From Symsagittifera roscoffensis (Eukaryota > Xenacoelomorpha > Acoela > Convolutidae): a stretch of 60,000 nucleotides of DNA. The stretch spans positions 35,159,109-35,219,108 of the forward strand of contig NC_087070.1 in NCBI RefSeq assembly GCF_963678635.1, in the 5' to 3' direction. The notes under the pieces were generated by a model. That model did no database searches, was not told the origin of the DNA, and saw only the letters and a program-made list of their open reading frames with translations. The translations under genes were made by a program, and so were the position numbers. Numbering within the stretch: the stretch's first letter is position 1; each line of letters begins with the position of its first letter. This document shows, one piece after another, positions 45,458-57,256 of this stretch.

Positions 45458-45912
45458 ATGTTGGCACAACACACTTCTTCTAGCGCACCACTTGAAGACA
45501 GAGAGCTGTAAGCAGACCCAGAGGCCAGGTCTGTAAAACGAGAGGCATAACATTCTTCTTCGAGCGCACCACTTGAAGACAAAGAGCTAGACTCAGACCC
45601 AGAGGTAGTGACAGTGAATCCAGATGTACAACAGGATACTTCGAGCACACCACTTGAAGACAGAGAGCTGGAGGCAGACCAAAAGGCAGTGAAATGAATC
45701 CAGAGGCACAAAAGGCGTTTTTGAGCACACCCCTTCAAGATAGAGGGATGGACGCAGAGACGAAACCATCAGTCGTCGAAGTGTCCATTTTTCAACAAGA
45801 AAGGGCTAAAAAGCACAAGGTCACCATATCAACAAGATCTAAGTCCAAGAAATCCAAAAAGACCAAAAAGTCCACGAAAGATGATAGACAGGAGGGACAA
45901 ATATTAGATTAG
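45458..45912 (+). pseudogene. array unit 16, two stops and the 1-base deletion
   Basis: EL-TAA at codon 18, a second stop after VKREA, and the AAATGAATCC deletion. Confidence 0.7.
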
Positions 45913-46039
45913 TCATTAATCATTGAGTCGTTAATCTTTCTGTTCATTTAAATTACGCGAAGATAATCAAGTTGTCTAAAATTTTTGTAAATTAATTCAG
46001 CTTAGTGTTTTCATAGAATTGTTTTCGTGTTTCTCATAG

Positions 46040-46451
46040 ATGTTGACACAACACGCTTCTTCGAGCACACCACTTGAAGATATAGAGCTGGAAGCAGACC
46101 CAGAGGCAGTGACTGTAAATCCAGAGGCACAACAGTCTTCTTCGAGCTCACCACTTGAAGACAAAGAGCTAGACGCAGACCCAGATGCAGTGACAGTGAA
46201 TCCAGATGTACAAAATAATACTTCGAGCACACCACTTGAAGACAGAGAGCTGGAGGCAGACCAAAAGGCAGTGAAATGAATCGAGAGGCACAAAAGGCGT
46301 TTTTGAGCACACCCCTTCAGTCGTCGCAGTGTCTATTTTTCAACAAGAAAGGGCCAAAAAGCACAAAGTCACAATATCAACAAGATCTAAGTCCAAGAAA
46401 TCCAAAAAGTCCATGAAAGATGATAGAGAGATGGGACAAATATCAGATTAG
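46040..46451 (+). pseudogene. array unit 17, stop and 40-bp deletion
   Basis: Copy of unit 14 with the same QKAVK stop at 46279, plus loss of about 40 bp in the fourth subrepeat (CCCCTTCAGTCGTCG). Confidence 0.7.
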
Positions 46452-46578
46452 TCATCAATCATGGAGTCGTTAATCTTTCTGTATATTTAATTTAAGTGAA
46501 GATTATCAAGTTGTCTAAAATTTTTGTAATTTATTTCAAGTTAGTATTTTCATAGAATTGTTTTTGTGCTTCTCAAAG

Positions 46579-47028
46579 ATGTTGGCACAACACGCTTCTT
46601 CGAGCGCACCATTTGAAGATATAGAGCTGGAAGCAGACCCAGAGTCAGTGACTGTAAATCCAGAGGCACAACAGTCTTCTTCGAGCGCACCACTTGAAGG
46701 CAAAGAGCTAGACACAGACCCAGAGGCAGTGAATCCAGATGTACAACAGGAAACTTCGAGCACACAACTTGAAGACAGAGAGCTGCAGGCAGACCAAAAG
46801 GCAGTGAATATGAATCCAGAGGCACAAAAGGCGTTTATGAGCACACACCTTCAAGACAGAGGGATGGACGCAGAGACGAAACCATCAGTCGTCGAAGTGT
46901 CCATTCTTCAACAAGAAAGGGCTAAAAAGCACAAGGTCACCATATCAACAAGATCTAAGTCCATGAAATCCACAAAGGCCAAAAAGTCCACGAAATATGA
47001 CAGAAAGATGGGACAAACATCAGACTAG
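46579..47028 (+). CDS. array unit 18, intact 149-residue frame
   Basis: Open throughout; tail SKSMKSTKAKKSTKYDRKMG ends in QTSD. It has the APLEGKELDTDPEAV variant in subrepeat 2 and is most like unit 39 in its tail. Confidence 0.4.
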   Translation: MLAQHASSSAPFEDIELEADPESVTVNPEAQQSSSSAPLEGKELDTDPEAVNPDVQQETSSTQLEDRELQADQKAVNMNPEAQKAFMSTHLQDRGMDAETKPSVVEVSILQQERAKKHKVTISTRSKSMKSTKAKKSTKYDRKMGQTSD

Positions 47029-47155
47029 TCATTAATCATTGAGTCGTTATTCTTTCTGTTTATTTAATTTAAGTGAAGATAATCAAGTTGTCCAAAATGT
47101 TTGCAATTTAATTCAACTTAATGTTCTCATAGAATTGTTTTCGTGTTTCTCAAAG

Positions 47156-47600
47156 ATGTTGACACAACACGCTTCTTCGAGCACACCACTTGGAGATATA
47201 GAGCTGGAAGCAGACCCAGAGGCAGTGACTGTAAATCCAGAGGCAAAACCGTCTTCTTCGAGCGCACCACTTGAATACAAAGAGCTAGACGCATACCCAG
47301 AGGCAGTGACAGTGAATCCAGATGTACAACAGGATACTTCGAGCACACCACTTGAAGACAGAGCTGGAGGCAGACCAAAAGGGAGTGAATAAGAATCCAG
47401 AGGCACAAAAAGCGTTTTTGAGCACATCCCTTCAAGACAGAGCGATGGACGCAGAGACGAAACCATCAGTCTTCGAAGCGTTCATTTTTCAACAAGAAAA
47501 GGCCAAAAAGCACAAGGTCACCATATCAACAAGATCTAAGACCAAAAAGGCCAAAAAGTCCACGAAAGATGATAGAGAGATGGGACAAATATCAGATTAG
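47156..47600 (+). pseudogene. array unit 19, 2-base deletion then stop
   Basis: MLTQHASSSTPLGDIEL. After the RELEAD 2-base deletion the shifted frame ends at once (GRPKGSE then TAA at 47392). Confidence 0.7.
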
Positions 47601-47727
47601 TCATCAATCATGGAGTCGTTAATCTTTCTGTTTATTTAATATAAGTGAAGATTATCAAGTTGTCTAACATTTTTGTAATTTAATTCAACTCAGTGTTTTC
47701 ATAGAATTGTTTTTGTGCTTCTCAAAG

Positions 47728-48166
47728 ATGTTGGCACAACACGTTTCTTCGAGCGCACCATTTGAAGATATAGAGCTGGAAGCAGACCCAGAGTCAGTGA
47801 CTGTAAATCCAGAGGCACAACAGTCTTCTTCGAGAGCACCACTTGAAGACAAAGAGCTAGACGCAGACCCAGTGACAGTGAATCTAGATGTACAACAGGA
47901 TACTTCGAGCACACCACTTGAAGACAGAGCTGGAGGCAGACCAAAAGGCAGTGAATATGAATCCAGAGGCACAAAAGGCGTTCTAGAGCACACCCCTTCA
48001 AGACAGGGGGATGGACGCAAAGACGAAACCATCAGTCTTCGAAGAGTCCATTTTTCAACAAAAAAGGGCCAAAAAGCACAAGGTCACCATATCAACAAGA
48101 TCTAAGTCCAAGAAGGCCAAAAAGTCCACGAAAGATGATAGAGAGGGGCGACAGATATCAGATTAG
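47728..48166 (+). pseudogene. array unit 20, 2-base deletion, alternative C-terminus
   Basis: Subrepeat 2 has lost the EAV codons (DADPVTVNLDVQQ). The shifted frame runs to GHHINKI at 48105. Confidence 0.65.
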
Positions 48167-48293
48167 TCATTATTCATTGAGTCGTTAATCTTTCTGTTTA
48201 TTTAATTTATGTGAAGATAATCAAGTTGTCTAAAATTTTTGTATTTTAATTCAACTTAGTGTTTTCAGAGAATTGTTTTTGTGTTTCTCAAAG

Positions 48294-48747
48294 ATGTTGG
48301 CACAACACACTTCTTCGAGCGCACCACTTGAAGATATAGAGCTGGAAGCAGACCCAGAGACAGTGACTGTAAATCCAGAGGCATAACGTTCTTCTTCGAG
48401 CGCACCACTTGAAGACAAAGAGCTAGACGCAGACCCAGAGGCAGTGACAGTGAATCCAGATGTACAACAGGATACTTCGAGCACATCAATTGAAGACAGA
48501 GCTGGAGGCAGACCAAAAGGCAGTGAATATGAATCCAGAGGCACAAAAAGCGTTTTTGAGCACACCCCTTCAAGACAGAGGGATGGACGCAGAGACAAAA
48601 CCATCGATCGTTGAAGTGTCCATTTTTCAACAAGAAGTGGCTAAAAAGCACGAGGTCACCATATCAACAAAATCTAAGTCCAAGAAATCCAAAAAAGCCA
48701 AAAAGTCCACGAAAGATGATAGAGAGATGGGATAAATATCAGATTAG
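48294..48747 (+). pseudogene. array unit 21, NPEA stop; first unit of higher-order block A1
   Basis: NPEA-TAA stop, the 2-base deletion and a new stop in the tail (ATGGGATAA). Matches unit 24 almost exactly. Confidence 0.7.
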
Positions 48748-48874
48748 TCATTATTCATTGAGTCGTTAATCTTTCTGTTTATTTAATTTATGTGAAGATA
48801 ATCAAGTTGTTTAAAATTTTTGTATTTTAATTCAACTTAGTGTTTTCAGAGAATTGTTTTTGTGTTTCTCAACG

Positions 48875-49315
48875 ATGTTGGCACAACACACTTCATCGAG
48901 CGCTCCACTTGAAGATATAGAGCTGCAAGCAGACCCAGAGTCAGTGACTGTAAATCCAGAGGCACAACAGTCTTCTTCGAGCGCACCACTTGAAGACAAA
49001 GAGCTAGACGCAGACCCAGAGGCAGTGAATCCAGATGTACAACAGGATACTTCGAGCATACAACTTGAAGACAGAGAGCTGAAGGCAGACCAAAAGGCAG
49101 TGAATATGAATCCAGAGGCACAAAAGGCGTTTATGAGCACACACCTTCAACACAGAGGGATGGACGCAGAGACGAAACCATCAGTCGTCGAAGTGTCCAT
49201 TCTTCAACAAGAAAGGGCTAAAAAGCACAAGGTCACCATATCAACAAGATCTAAGTCCAAGAAGGCCAAAAAGTCCACGAAAGATGATAGAGAGGAGCGA
49301 CAGATATCAGATTAG
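48875..49315 (+). CDS. array unit 22, intact 146-residue frame
   Basis: Open from MLAQHTSSSAPLEDIELQAD to REERQISD. Second unit of block A1. Its copy in block A2 (unit 25) is broken by a single-base deletion, so the two blocks have diverged since duplication. Confidence 0.4.
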   Translation: MLAQHTSSSAPLEDIELQADPESVTVNPEAQQSSSSAPLEDKELDADPEAVNPDVQQDTSSIQLEDRELKADQKAVNMNPEAQKAFMSTHLQHRGMDAETKPSVVEVSILQQERAKKHKVTISTRSKSKKAKKSTKDDREERQISD

Positions 49316-49442
49316 TCATTATTCATTGAGTCGTTAATCTTTCTGTTTATTTAATTTATGTGAAGATAATCAAGTTGTCTAAAATTTTTGTATTTTAATT
49401 CAATTTAGTGTTTTCAGAGAATTGCTTTTGTGATTCTCAAAG

Positions 49443-49881
49443 ATGTTGGCACAACACACTTCTTCGAGCGCACCACTTGAAGATATAGAACTGGAAGCAG
49501 ACCCAGAGTCAGTGACTGTAAATCCAGAGGCACAACAGTCTTCTTCGAGCGCACCACTTGAAGACAAAGAGCTAGACGCAGACCCAGAGGCAGTGAACCC
49601 AGATGTACAACAGGATACTTCGAGCACACAACTTGAAGACAGAGAGCTGAAGGCAGACCAAAAGGCAGTGAATATGAATCCAGAGGCACAAAAGGCGTTT
49701 ATGAACACACCTTCAAGACAGAGCGATGGACGCAGAGACAAAACCATCAGTCGTCGAAGCGTCCATTTTTCAACAAGAAAGGGCCAAAAAGCACAAGGTC
49801 ACCATATCAACAAGTTCTAAGTCCAAGAAGGCCAAAAAGTCCACGAAAGATGATAGAGAGGAGCGACAGATATCAGATTAG
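49443..49881 (+). pseudogene. array unit 23, 2-base deletion in the fourth subrepeat
   Basis: GAACACACACCTTC has become GAACACACCTTC; the frame shifts to NTPSRQSDGRRDKTISRRS and ends at 49820. The duplicate, unit 26, lacks this lesion and is intact. Confidence 0.7.
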
Positions 49882-50008
49882 TCATTATTCATTGAGTCGT
49901 TAATCTTTCTGTTTATTTAATTTATGTGAAGATAATCAAGTTGTCTAAAATTTTTGTATTTTAATTCAACTTAGTGTTTTCAGAGAATTGTTTTTGTGTT
50001 TCTCAAAG

Positions 50009-50462
50009 ATGTTGGCACAACACACTTCTTCGAGCGCACCACTTGAAGATATAGAGCTGGAAGCAGACCCAGAGACAGTGACTGTAAATCCAGAGGCATA
50101 ACGTTCTTCTTCGAGCGCACCACTTGAAGACAAAGAGCTAGACGCAGACCCAGAGGCAGTGACAGTGAATCCAGATGTACAACAGGATACTTCGAGCACA
50201 TCAATTGAAGACAGAGCTGGAGGCAGACCAAAAGGCAGTGAATATGAATCCAGAGGCACAAAAAGCGTTTTTGAGCACACCCCTTCAAGACAGAGGGATG
50301 GACGCAGAGACAAAACCATCGGTCGTTGAAGTGTCCATTTTTCAACAAGAAGTGGCTAAAAAGCACGAGGTCACCATATCAACAAAATCTAAGTCCAAGA
50401 AATCCAAAAAAGCCAAAAAGTCCACGAAAGATGATAGAGAGATGGGATAAATATCAGATTAG
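50009..50462 (+). pseudogene. array unit 24, first unit of block A2
   Basis: Same NPEA stop, 2-base deletion and ATGGGATAA tail stop as unit 21. Confidence 0.7.
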
Positions 50463-50589
50463 TCATTATTCATTGAGTCGTTAATCTTTCTGTTTATTTA
50501 ATTTATGTGAAGATAATCAAGTTGTTCAAAATTTTTGTATTTTAATTCAACTTAGTGTTTTCAGAGAATTGTTTTTGTGTTTCTCAACG

Positions 50590-51029
50590 ATGTTGGCACA
50601 ACACACTTCATCGAGCGCTCCACTTGAAGATATAGAGCTGCAAGCAGACCCAGAGTCAGTGACTGTAAATCCAGAGGCACAACAGTCTTCTTCGAGCGCA
50701 CCACTTGAAGACAAAGAGCTAGACGCAGACCCAGAGGCAGTGAATCCAGATGTACAACAGGATACTTCGAGCACACAACTTGAAGACAGAGAGCTGAAGG
50801 CAGACCAAAAGGCAGTAATATGAATCCAGAGGCACAAAAGGCGTTTATGAGCACACACCTTCAACACAGAGGGATGGACGCAGAGACGAAACCATCAGTC
50901 GTCGAAGTGTCCATTCTTCAACAAGAAAGGGCTAAAAAGCACAAGGTCACCATATCAACAAGATCTAAGTCCAAGAAGGCCAAAAAGTCCACGAAAGATG
51001 ATAGAGAGGAGCGACAGATATCAGATTAG
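50590..51029 (+). pseudogene. array unit 25, single-base deletion
   Basis: GGCAGTGAATATG has become GGCAGTAATATG; the frame ends QKAVI then TGA at 50823. Otherwise as unit 22. Confidence 0.7.
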
Positions 51030-51156
51030 TCATTATTCATTGAGTCGTTAATCTTTCTGTTTATTTAATTTATGTGAAGATAATCAAGTTGTCTAAAATT
51101 TTTGTATTTTAATTCAATTTAGTGTTTTCAGAGAATTGCTTTTGTGATTCTCAAAG

Positions 51157-51597
51157 ATGTTGGCACAACACACTTCTTCGAGCGCACCACTTGAAGATAT
51201 AGAGCTGGAAGCAGACCCAGAGTCAGTGACTGTAAATCCAGAGGCACAACAGTCTTCTTCGAGCGCACCACTTGAAGACAAAGAGCTAGACGCAGACCCA
51301 GAGGCAGTGAACCCAGATGTACAACAGGATACTTCGAGCACACAACTTGAAGACAGAGAGCTGAAGGCAGACCAAAAGGCAGTGAATATGAATCCAGAGG
51401 CACAAAAGGCGTTTATGAACACACACCTTCAAGACAGAGCGATGGACGCAGAGACAAAACCATCAGTCGTCGAAGCGTCCATTTTTCAACAAGAAAGGGC
51501 CAAAAAGCACAAGGTCACCATATCAACAAGTTCTAAGTCCAAGAAGGCCAAAAAGTCCACGAAAGATGATAGAGAGGAGCGACAGATATCAGATTAG
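51157..51597 (+). CDS. array unit 26, intact 146-residue frame
   Basis: Third unit of block A2, open to REERQISD. Distinguished by HLQDRAMDAETK and ISTSSKSKKAKK. Confidence 0.4.
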   Translation: MLAQHTSSSAPLEDIELEADPESVTVNPEAQQSSSSAPLEDKELDADPEAVNPDVQQDTSSTQLEDRELKADQKAVNMNPEAQKAFMNTHLQDRAMDAETKPSVVEASIFQQERAKKHKVTISTSSKSKKAKKSTKDDREERQISD

Positions 51598-51722
51598 TCA
51601 TTATTCATTGAGTCGTTAATCTTTCTGTTTATTTAATTTATGTGAAGATAATCAAGTTGTCTAAAATTTTTGTATTTTAATTCAACTGTGTTTTCAGAGA
51701 ATTGTTTTTGTGTTTCTCAAAG

Positions 51723-52163
51723 ATGTTGGCACAACACACTTCTTCGAGCGCACCACTTGAAGATATAGAGCTGGAAGCAGACCCAGAGTCAGTGACTGTA
51801 AATCCAGAGGCACAAAAGTCTTCTTCGAGCGCACCACTTGAAGACAAAGAGCTAGACGCAGACCCAGAGGCAGTGAATCCAGATGTACAACAGGATACTT
51901 CGAGCACACAATTTGAAGACAGAGAGCTGAAAGCAGACCAAAAGGCAGTGAATATGAATCCAGAGGCACAAAAGGCGTTTATAAGCACACACCTTCAAGA
52001 CAGAGGGATGGACGCAGAGACAAAACCATCAGTCGTCGAAGCGTCCATTCTTCAACAAGAAAGGGCTAAAAAGCACAAGGTCACCATATCAACAAGATCT
52101 AAGTCCAAGAAGGCCAAAAAGTCCACGAAAGATGATAGAGAGGAGCGACAGATATCAGATTAG
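51723..52163 (+). CDS. array unit 27, intact 146-residue frame (reference unit)
   Basis: Residues 1-6 MLAQHT; subrepeat 1 at 7-32 (SSSAPLEDIELEADPES...); 2 at 33-57 (SSSSAPLEDKELDADPEAV...); 3 at 58-84 (DTSSTQFEDRELKADQKAV...); 4 at 85-108 (AFISTHLQDRGMDAETK...); basic tail 109-146 (QQERAKKHKVTISTRSKSKK). The acidic repeats and lysine-rich tail give a polar, probably disordered protein with no signal peptide or membrane segment. I recognise no family. The ATG follows TTTCTCAAAG in every unit. Function unknown; expression not shown. Confidence 0.45.
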   Translation: MLAQHTSSSAPLEDIELEADPESVTVNPEAQKSSSSAPLEDKELDADPEAVNPDVQQDTSSTQFEDRELKADQKAVNMNPEAQKAFISTHLQDRGMDAETKPSVVEASILQQERAKKHKVTISTRSKSKKAKKSTKDDREERQISD

Positions 52164-52290
52164 TCATTATTCATTGAGTCGTTAATCTTTCTGTTTATTT
52201 AATTTATGTGAAGATAATCAAGTTGTCTAAAAATTTTGTATTTTAATTCAACTTAGTGTTTTCAGAGAATTGTTTTTGTGTTTCTCAAAG

Positions 52291-52731
52291 ATGTTGGCAC
52301 AACACACTTCTTCGAGCGCACCACTTGAAGATATAGAGCTGGAAGCAGACCCAGAGTCAGTGACTGTAAATCCAGAGGCACAACAGTCTTCTTCGAGCGC
52401 ACCACTTGAAGACAAAGAGCTAGACGCAGACCCAGAGGCAGTGAATCCAGATGTTTAACAGGATACTTCGAGCACACAACTTGAAGACAGAGAGCTGAAG
52501 GCAGACCAAAAGGCAGTGAATATGAACCCAGAGGCACAAAAGACGTTTATGAGCACACACCTTCAAGACAGAGGGATGGACGCAGAGACGAAACCATCAG
52601 TCGTCGAAGCGTCTATTTTTCAACAAGAAAGGGCCAAAAAGCACAAGGTCACCATATCAACAAGATCTAAGTCCAAGAAGGCCAAAAAGTCCACGAAAGA
52701 TGATAGAGAGGAGCGACAGATATCAGATTAG
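52291..52731 (+). pseudogene. array unit 28, NPDV stop
   Basis: GATGTACAACAG has become GATGTTTAACAG, ending the frame after 55 codons at 52458. The rest is open. The same lesion recurs in units 32, 33, 35 and 36. Confidence 0.7.
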
Positions 52732-52856
52732 TCATTATTCGTTGAGTCGTTAATCTTTCTGTTTATTTAATTTATGTGAAGATAATCAAGTTGTCTAAAA
52801 TTTTTGTATTTTAATTCAACTGTGTTTTCAGAGAATTGTTTTTGTGTTTCTCAAAG

Positions 52857-53297
52857 ATGTTGGCACAACACACTTCTTCGAGCGCACCACTTGAAGATAT
52901 AGAGCTGGAAGCAGACCCAGAGTCAGTGACTGTAAATCCAGAGGCACAACAGTCTTCTTCGAGCGCACCACTTGAAGACAAAGAGCTAGACGCACACCCA
53001 GAGGCAGTGAATCGAGATGTGCAACAGGATACTTCGAGCACACAACTTGAAGACAGAGAGCTGAAGGCAGACCAAAAGGCAGTGAATATGAACCCAGAGG
53101 CACAAAAGACGTTTATGAGAACACACCTTCAAGTCAGAGGGATGGACGCAGAGACGAAACCATCAGTCGTCGAAGCGTCCATTTTTCAACAAGAAAGGGC
53201 CAAAAAGCACAAGGTCACCATATCAACAAGATCTAAGTCCAAGAAGGCCAAAAAGTCCACGAAAGATGATAGAGAGGAGCGACAGATATCAGATTAG
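52857..53297 (+). CDS. array unit 29, intact 146-residue frame
   Basis: Open throughout, with private changes DAHPEAVNRDVQQ, MRTHLQVRGMD. The changes alter amino acids, which argues against strong purifying selection. Confidence 0.4.
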   Translation: MLAQHTSSSAPLEDIELEADPESVTVNPEAQQSSSSAPLEDKELDAHPEAVNRDVQQDTSSTQLEDRELKADQKAVNMNPEAQKTFMRTHLQVRGMDAETKPSVVEASIFQQERAKKHKVTISTRSKSKKAKKSTKDDREERQISD

Positions 53298-53424
53298 TCA
53301 TTATTCATTGAGTCGTTAATCTTTCTGTTTATTTAATTTATGTGAAGATAATCAAGTTGTCTAAAATTTTTGTATTTTAATTCAACTTAGTGTTTTCAGA
53401 GAATTGTTTTTGTGATTCTCAAAG

Positions 53425-53865
53425 ATGTTGGCACAACACACTTCTTCGAGCGCACCACTTGAAGATATAGAGCTGGAAGCAGACCCAGAGTCAGTGACTG
53501 TAAATCCAGAGGCACAACAGTCTTCTTCGAGCGCACCACTTGAAGACAAAGAGCTAGACGCAGACCCAGAGGCAGTGAACCCAGATGTACAACAGGATAC
53601 TTCGAGCACACAACTTGAAGACAGAGAGCTGAAGGCAGACCAAAAGGCAGTGAATATGAATCCAGAGGCACAAAAGGCGTTTATGAACACACACCTTCAA
53701 GATAGAGGAATGGACGCAGAGACAAAACCATCAGTCGTCGAAGCGTCCATTTTTCAACAAGAAAGGGCCAAAAAGCACAAGGTCACCATATCAACAAGAT
53801 CTAAGTCCAAGAAGGCCAAAAATTCCACGAAAGATGATAGAGAGGAGCGACAGATATCAGATTAG
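53425..53865 (+). CDS. array unit 30, intact 146-residue frame
   Basis: Open throughout; closest to unit 26 (MNTHLQDR). Tail variant SKKAKNSTKDD. Confidence 0.4.
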   Translation: MLAQHTSSSAPLEDIELEADPESVTVNPEAQQSSSSAPLEDKELDADPEAVNPDVQQDTSSTQLEDRELKADQKAVNMNPEAQKAFMNTHLQDRGMDAETKPSVVEASIFQQERAKKHKVTISTRSKSKKAKNSTKDDREERQISD

Positions 53866-53990
53866 TCATTATTCATTGAGTCGTTAATCTTTCTGTTTAT
53901 TTAATTTATGTGAAGATAATCAAGTTGTCTAAAATTGTTGTATTTTAACTCAACTGTGTTTTCAGAGAATTGTTTTTGTGTTTCTCAAAG

Positions 53991-54430
53991 ATGTTGGCAC
54001 AACACACTTCTTCGAGCGCACTACTTGAAGATATAGAGCTGGAAGCAGACCCAGAGTCAGTGATTGTAAATCCAGAGGCACAACAGTCTTCTTCGAGCGC
54101 ACCACTTGAAGACAAAGAGCTAGACGCAGACCCAGAGGCAGTGAATCCAGATGTACAACAGGATACTTCGAGCACACAACTTGAAGACAGAGAACTGGAG
54201 GCAGATCATAAGGCAGTGAAATGAATCCAGAGGCACAAAAGGCGTTTTTGAGCACACCCCTTCAAGATAGAGGGATGGACGCAGAGACTAAACCATAAGT
54301 CGTCGAAGCATCCATTCTTCAACAAGAAAGGGCTAAAAAGCACAAGGTCACCATATCAACAAGATCTAAGTCCAAGAAGGCCAAAAAGTCCACGAAAGAT
54401 GATAGAGAGGAGTGACAGATATCAGATTAG
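53991..54430 (+). pseudogene. array unit 31, three lesions; first unit of block B1
   Basis: AAATGAATCC 1-base deletion (stop at 54224), an AAACCATAAG stop in the fourth subrepeat and GAGGAGTGA in the tail. Confidence 0.7.
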
Positions 54431-54557
54431 TCATTATTCATTGAGTCGTTAATCTTTCTGTTTATTTAATTTATGTGAAGATAATCAAGTTGTCTAAAAA
54501 TTTTGTATTTTAATTCAACTTAGTGTTTTCAGAGAATTGTTTTTGTGTTTCTCAAAG

Positions 54558-54995
54558 ATGTTGGCACAACACACTTCTTCGAGCGCACCACTTGAAGATA
54601 TAGAGCTGGAAGCAGACCCAGAGTCAGTGACTGTAAATCCAGAGGCACAACAGTCTTCGAGCGCACCACTTGAAGACAAAGAGCTAGACGCAGACCCAGA
54701 GGCAGTGAATCCAGATGTTTAACAGGATACTTCGAGCACACAACTTGAAGACAGAGAGCTGAAGGCAGACCAAAAGGCAGTGAATATGAACCCAGAGGCA
54801 CAAAAGACGTTTATGAGCACACACCTTCAAGACAGAGGGATGGACGCAGAGACGAAACCATCAGTCGTCGAAGCGTCTATTTTTCAACAAGAAAGGGCCA
54901 AAAAGCACAAGGTCACCATATCAACAAGATCTAAGTCCAAGAAGGCCAAAAAGTCCACGAAAGATGATAGAGAGGAGCGACAGATATCAGATTAG
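54558..54995 (+). pseudogene. array unit 32, NPDV stop
   Basis: GATGTTTAA stop at 54722. One TCT codon is missing in frame (CAGTCTTCGAGC). Confidence 0.7.
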
Positions 54996-55120
54996 TCATT
55001 ATTCATTGAGTCGTTAATCTTTCTGTTTATTTAATTTATGTGAAGATAATCAAGTTGTTTAAAATTTTTGTATTTTAATTCAACTGTGTTTTCAGAGAAT
55101 TGTTTTTGTGTTTCTCAAAG

Positions 55121-55558
55121 ATGTTGGCACAACACACTTCTTCGAGCGCACCACTTGAAGATATAGAGCTGGAAGCAGACCCAGAGTCAGTGACTGTAAA
55201 TCCAGAGGCACAACAGTCTTCGAGCGCACCACTTGAAGACAAAGAGCTAGACGCAGACCCAGAGGCAGTGAATCCAGATGTTTAACAGGATACTTCGAGC
55301 ACACAACTTGAAGACAGAGAGCTGAAGTCAGACCAAAAGGCAGAGAATATGAACCCAGAGGCACAAAAGACGTTTATGAGCACACACCTTCAAGACAGAG
55401 GGATGGACGCAGAGACGAAACCATCAGTCGTCGAAGCGTCTATTTTTCAACAAGAAAGGGCCAAAAAGCACAAGGTCACCATATCAACAAGATCTAAGTC
55501 CAAGAAGGCCAAAAAGTCCACGAAAGATGATAGAGAGGAGCGACAGATATCAGATTAG
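55121..55558 (+). pseudogene. array unit 33, NPDV stop
   Basis: Same stop and missing TCT codon as unit 32, with the private AAGTCAGACCAAAAGGCAGA variant shared with unit 36. Confidence 0.7.
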
Positions 55559-55685
55559 TCATTATTCATTGAGTCGTTAATCTTTCTGTTTATTTAATTT
55601 ATGTGAAGATAATCAAGTTGTCTAAAATTTTTGCATTTTAATTCAACTTAGTGTTTTCAGAGAATTGTTTTTGTGATTCTCAAAG

Positions 55686-56125
55686 ATGTTGGCACAACAC
55701 ACTTTTTCGAGCGCACCACTTGAAGATATAGAGCTGGAAGCAGACCCAGAGTCAGTGACTGTAAATCCAGAGGCACAACAGTCTTCTTCGAGCGCACCAC
55801 TTGAAGACAAAGAGCTAGACGCAGACCCAGAGGCAGTGAATCCAGATGTACAACAGGATACTTCGAGCACACAACTTGAAGACAGAGAACTGGAGGCAGA
55901 TCAAAAGGCAGTGAAATGAATCCAGAGGCACAAAAGGCGTTTTTGAGCACACCCCTTCAAGATAGAGGGAAGGACGCAGAGACTAAACCATAAGTCGTCG
56001 AAGCATCCATTCTTCAACAAGAAAGGGCTAAAAAGCACAAGGTCACCATATCAACAAGATCTAAGTCCAAGAAGGCCAAAAAGTCCACGAAAGATGATCG
56101 AGAGGAGCCACAGATATCAGATTAG
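55686..56125 (+). pseudogene. array unit 34, 1-base deletion and stop; first unit of block B2
   Basis: Same AAATGAATCC deletion and AAACCATAAG stop as unit 31, plus GGGAAGGACGC (Met to Lys). Confidence 0.7.
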
Positions 56126-56252
56126 TCATTATTCATTGAGTCGTTAATCTTTCTGTTTATTTAATTTATGTGAAGATAATCAAGTTGTCTAAAAATTTTG
56201 TATTTTAATTCAACTTAGTGTTTTCAGAGAATTGTTTTTGTGTTTCTCAAAG

Positions 56253-56693
56253 ATGTTGGCACAACACACTTCTTCGAGCGCACCACTTGAAGATATAGGG
56301 CTGGAAGCAGACCCAGAGTCAGTGACTGTAAATCCAGAGGCACAACAGTCTTCTTCGAGCGCACCACTTGAAGACAAAGAGCTAGACGCAGACCCAGAGG
56401 CAGTGAATCCAGATGTTTAACAGGATACTTCGAGCACACAACTTGAAGACAGAGAGCTGAAGGCAGACCAAAAGGCAGTGAATATGAACCGAGAGGCACA
56501 AAAGACGTTTATGAGCACACACCTTCAAGACAGAGGGATGGACGCAGAGACGAAACCATCAGTCGTCGAAGCGTCTATTTTTCAACAAGAAAGGGCCAAA
56601 AAGCACAAGGTCACCATATCAACAAGATCTAAGTCCAAGAAGGCCAAAAAGTCCACGAAAGATGATAGAGAGGAGCGACAGATATCAGATTAG
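56253..56693 (+). pseudogene. array unit 35, NPDV stop
   Basis: GATGTTTAA stop at 56420; LEDIGLEAD and MNREAQK variants. Confidence 0.7.
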
Positions 56694-56818
56694 TCATTAT
56701 TCATTGAGTCGTTAATCTTTCTGTTTATTTAATTTATGTGAAGATAATCAAGTTGTTTAAAATTTTTGTATTTTAATTCAACTGTGTTTTCAGAGAATTG
56801 TTTTTGTGTTTCTCAAAG

Positions 56819-57256
56819 ATGTTGGCACAACACACTTCTTCGAGCGCACCACTTGAAGATATAGAGCTGGAAGCAGACCCAGAGTCAGTGACTGTAAATC
56901 CAGAGGCACAACAGTCTTCGAGCGCGCCACTTGAAGACAAAGAGCTAGACGCAGACCCAGAGGCAGTGAATCCAGATGTTTAACAGGATACTTCGAGCAC
57001 ACAACTTGAAGACAGAGAGCTGAAGTCAGACCAAAAGGCAGAGAATATGAACCCAGAGGCACAAAAGACGTTTATGAGCACACACCTTCAAGACAGAGGG
57101 ATGGACGCAGAGACGAAACCATCAGTCGTCGAAGCGTCTATTTTTCAACAAGAAAGGGCCAAAAAGCACAAGTTCACCATATCAACAAGATCTAAGTCCA
57201 AGAAGGCCAAAAAGTCCACGAAAGATGATAGAGAGGAGCGACAGATATCAGATTAG
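56819..57256 (+). pseudogene. array unit 36, NPDV stop
   Basis: Copy of unit 33 including its private variants; stop at 56983. Confidence 0.7.
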
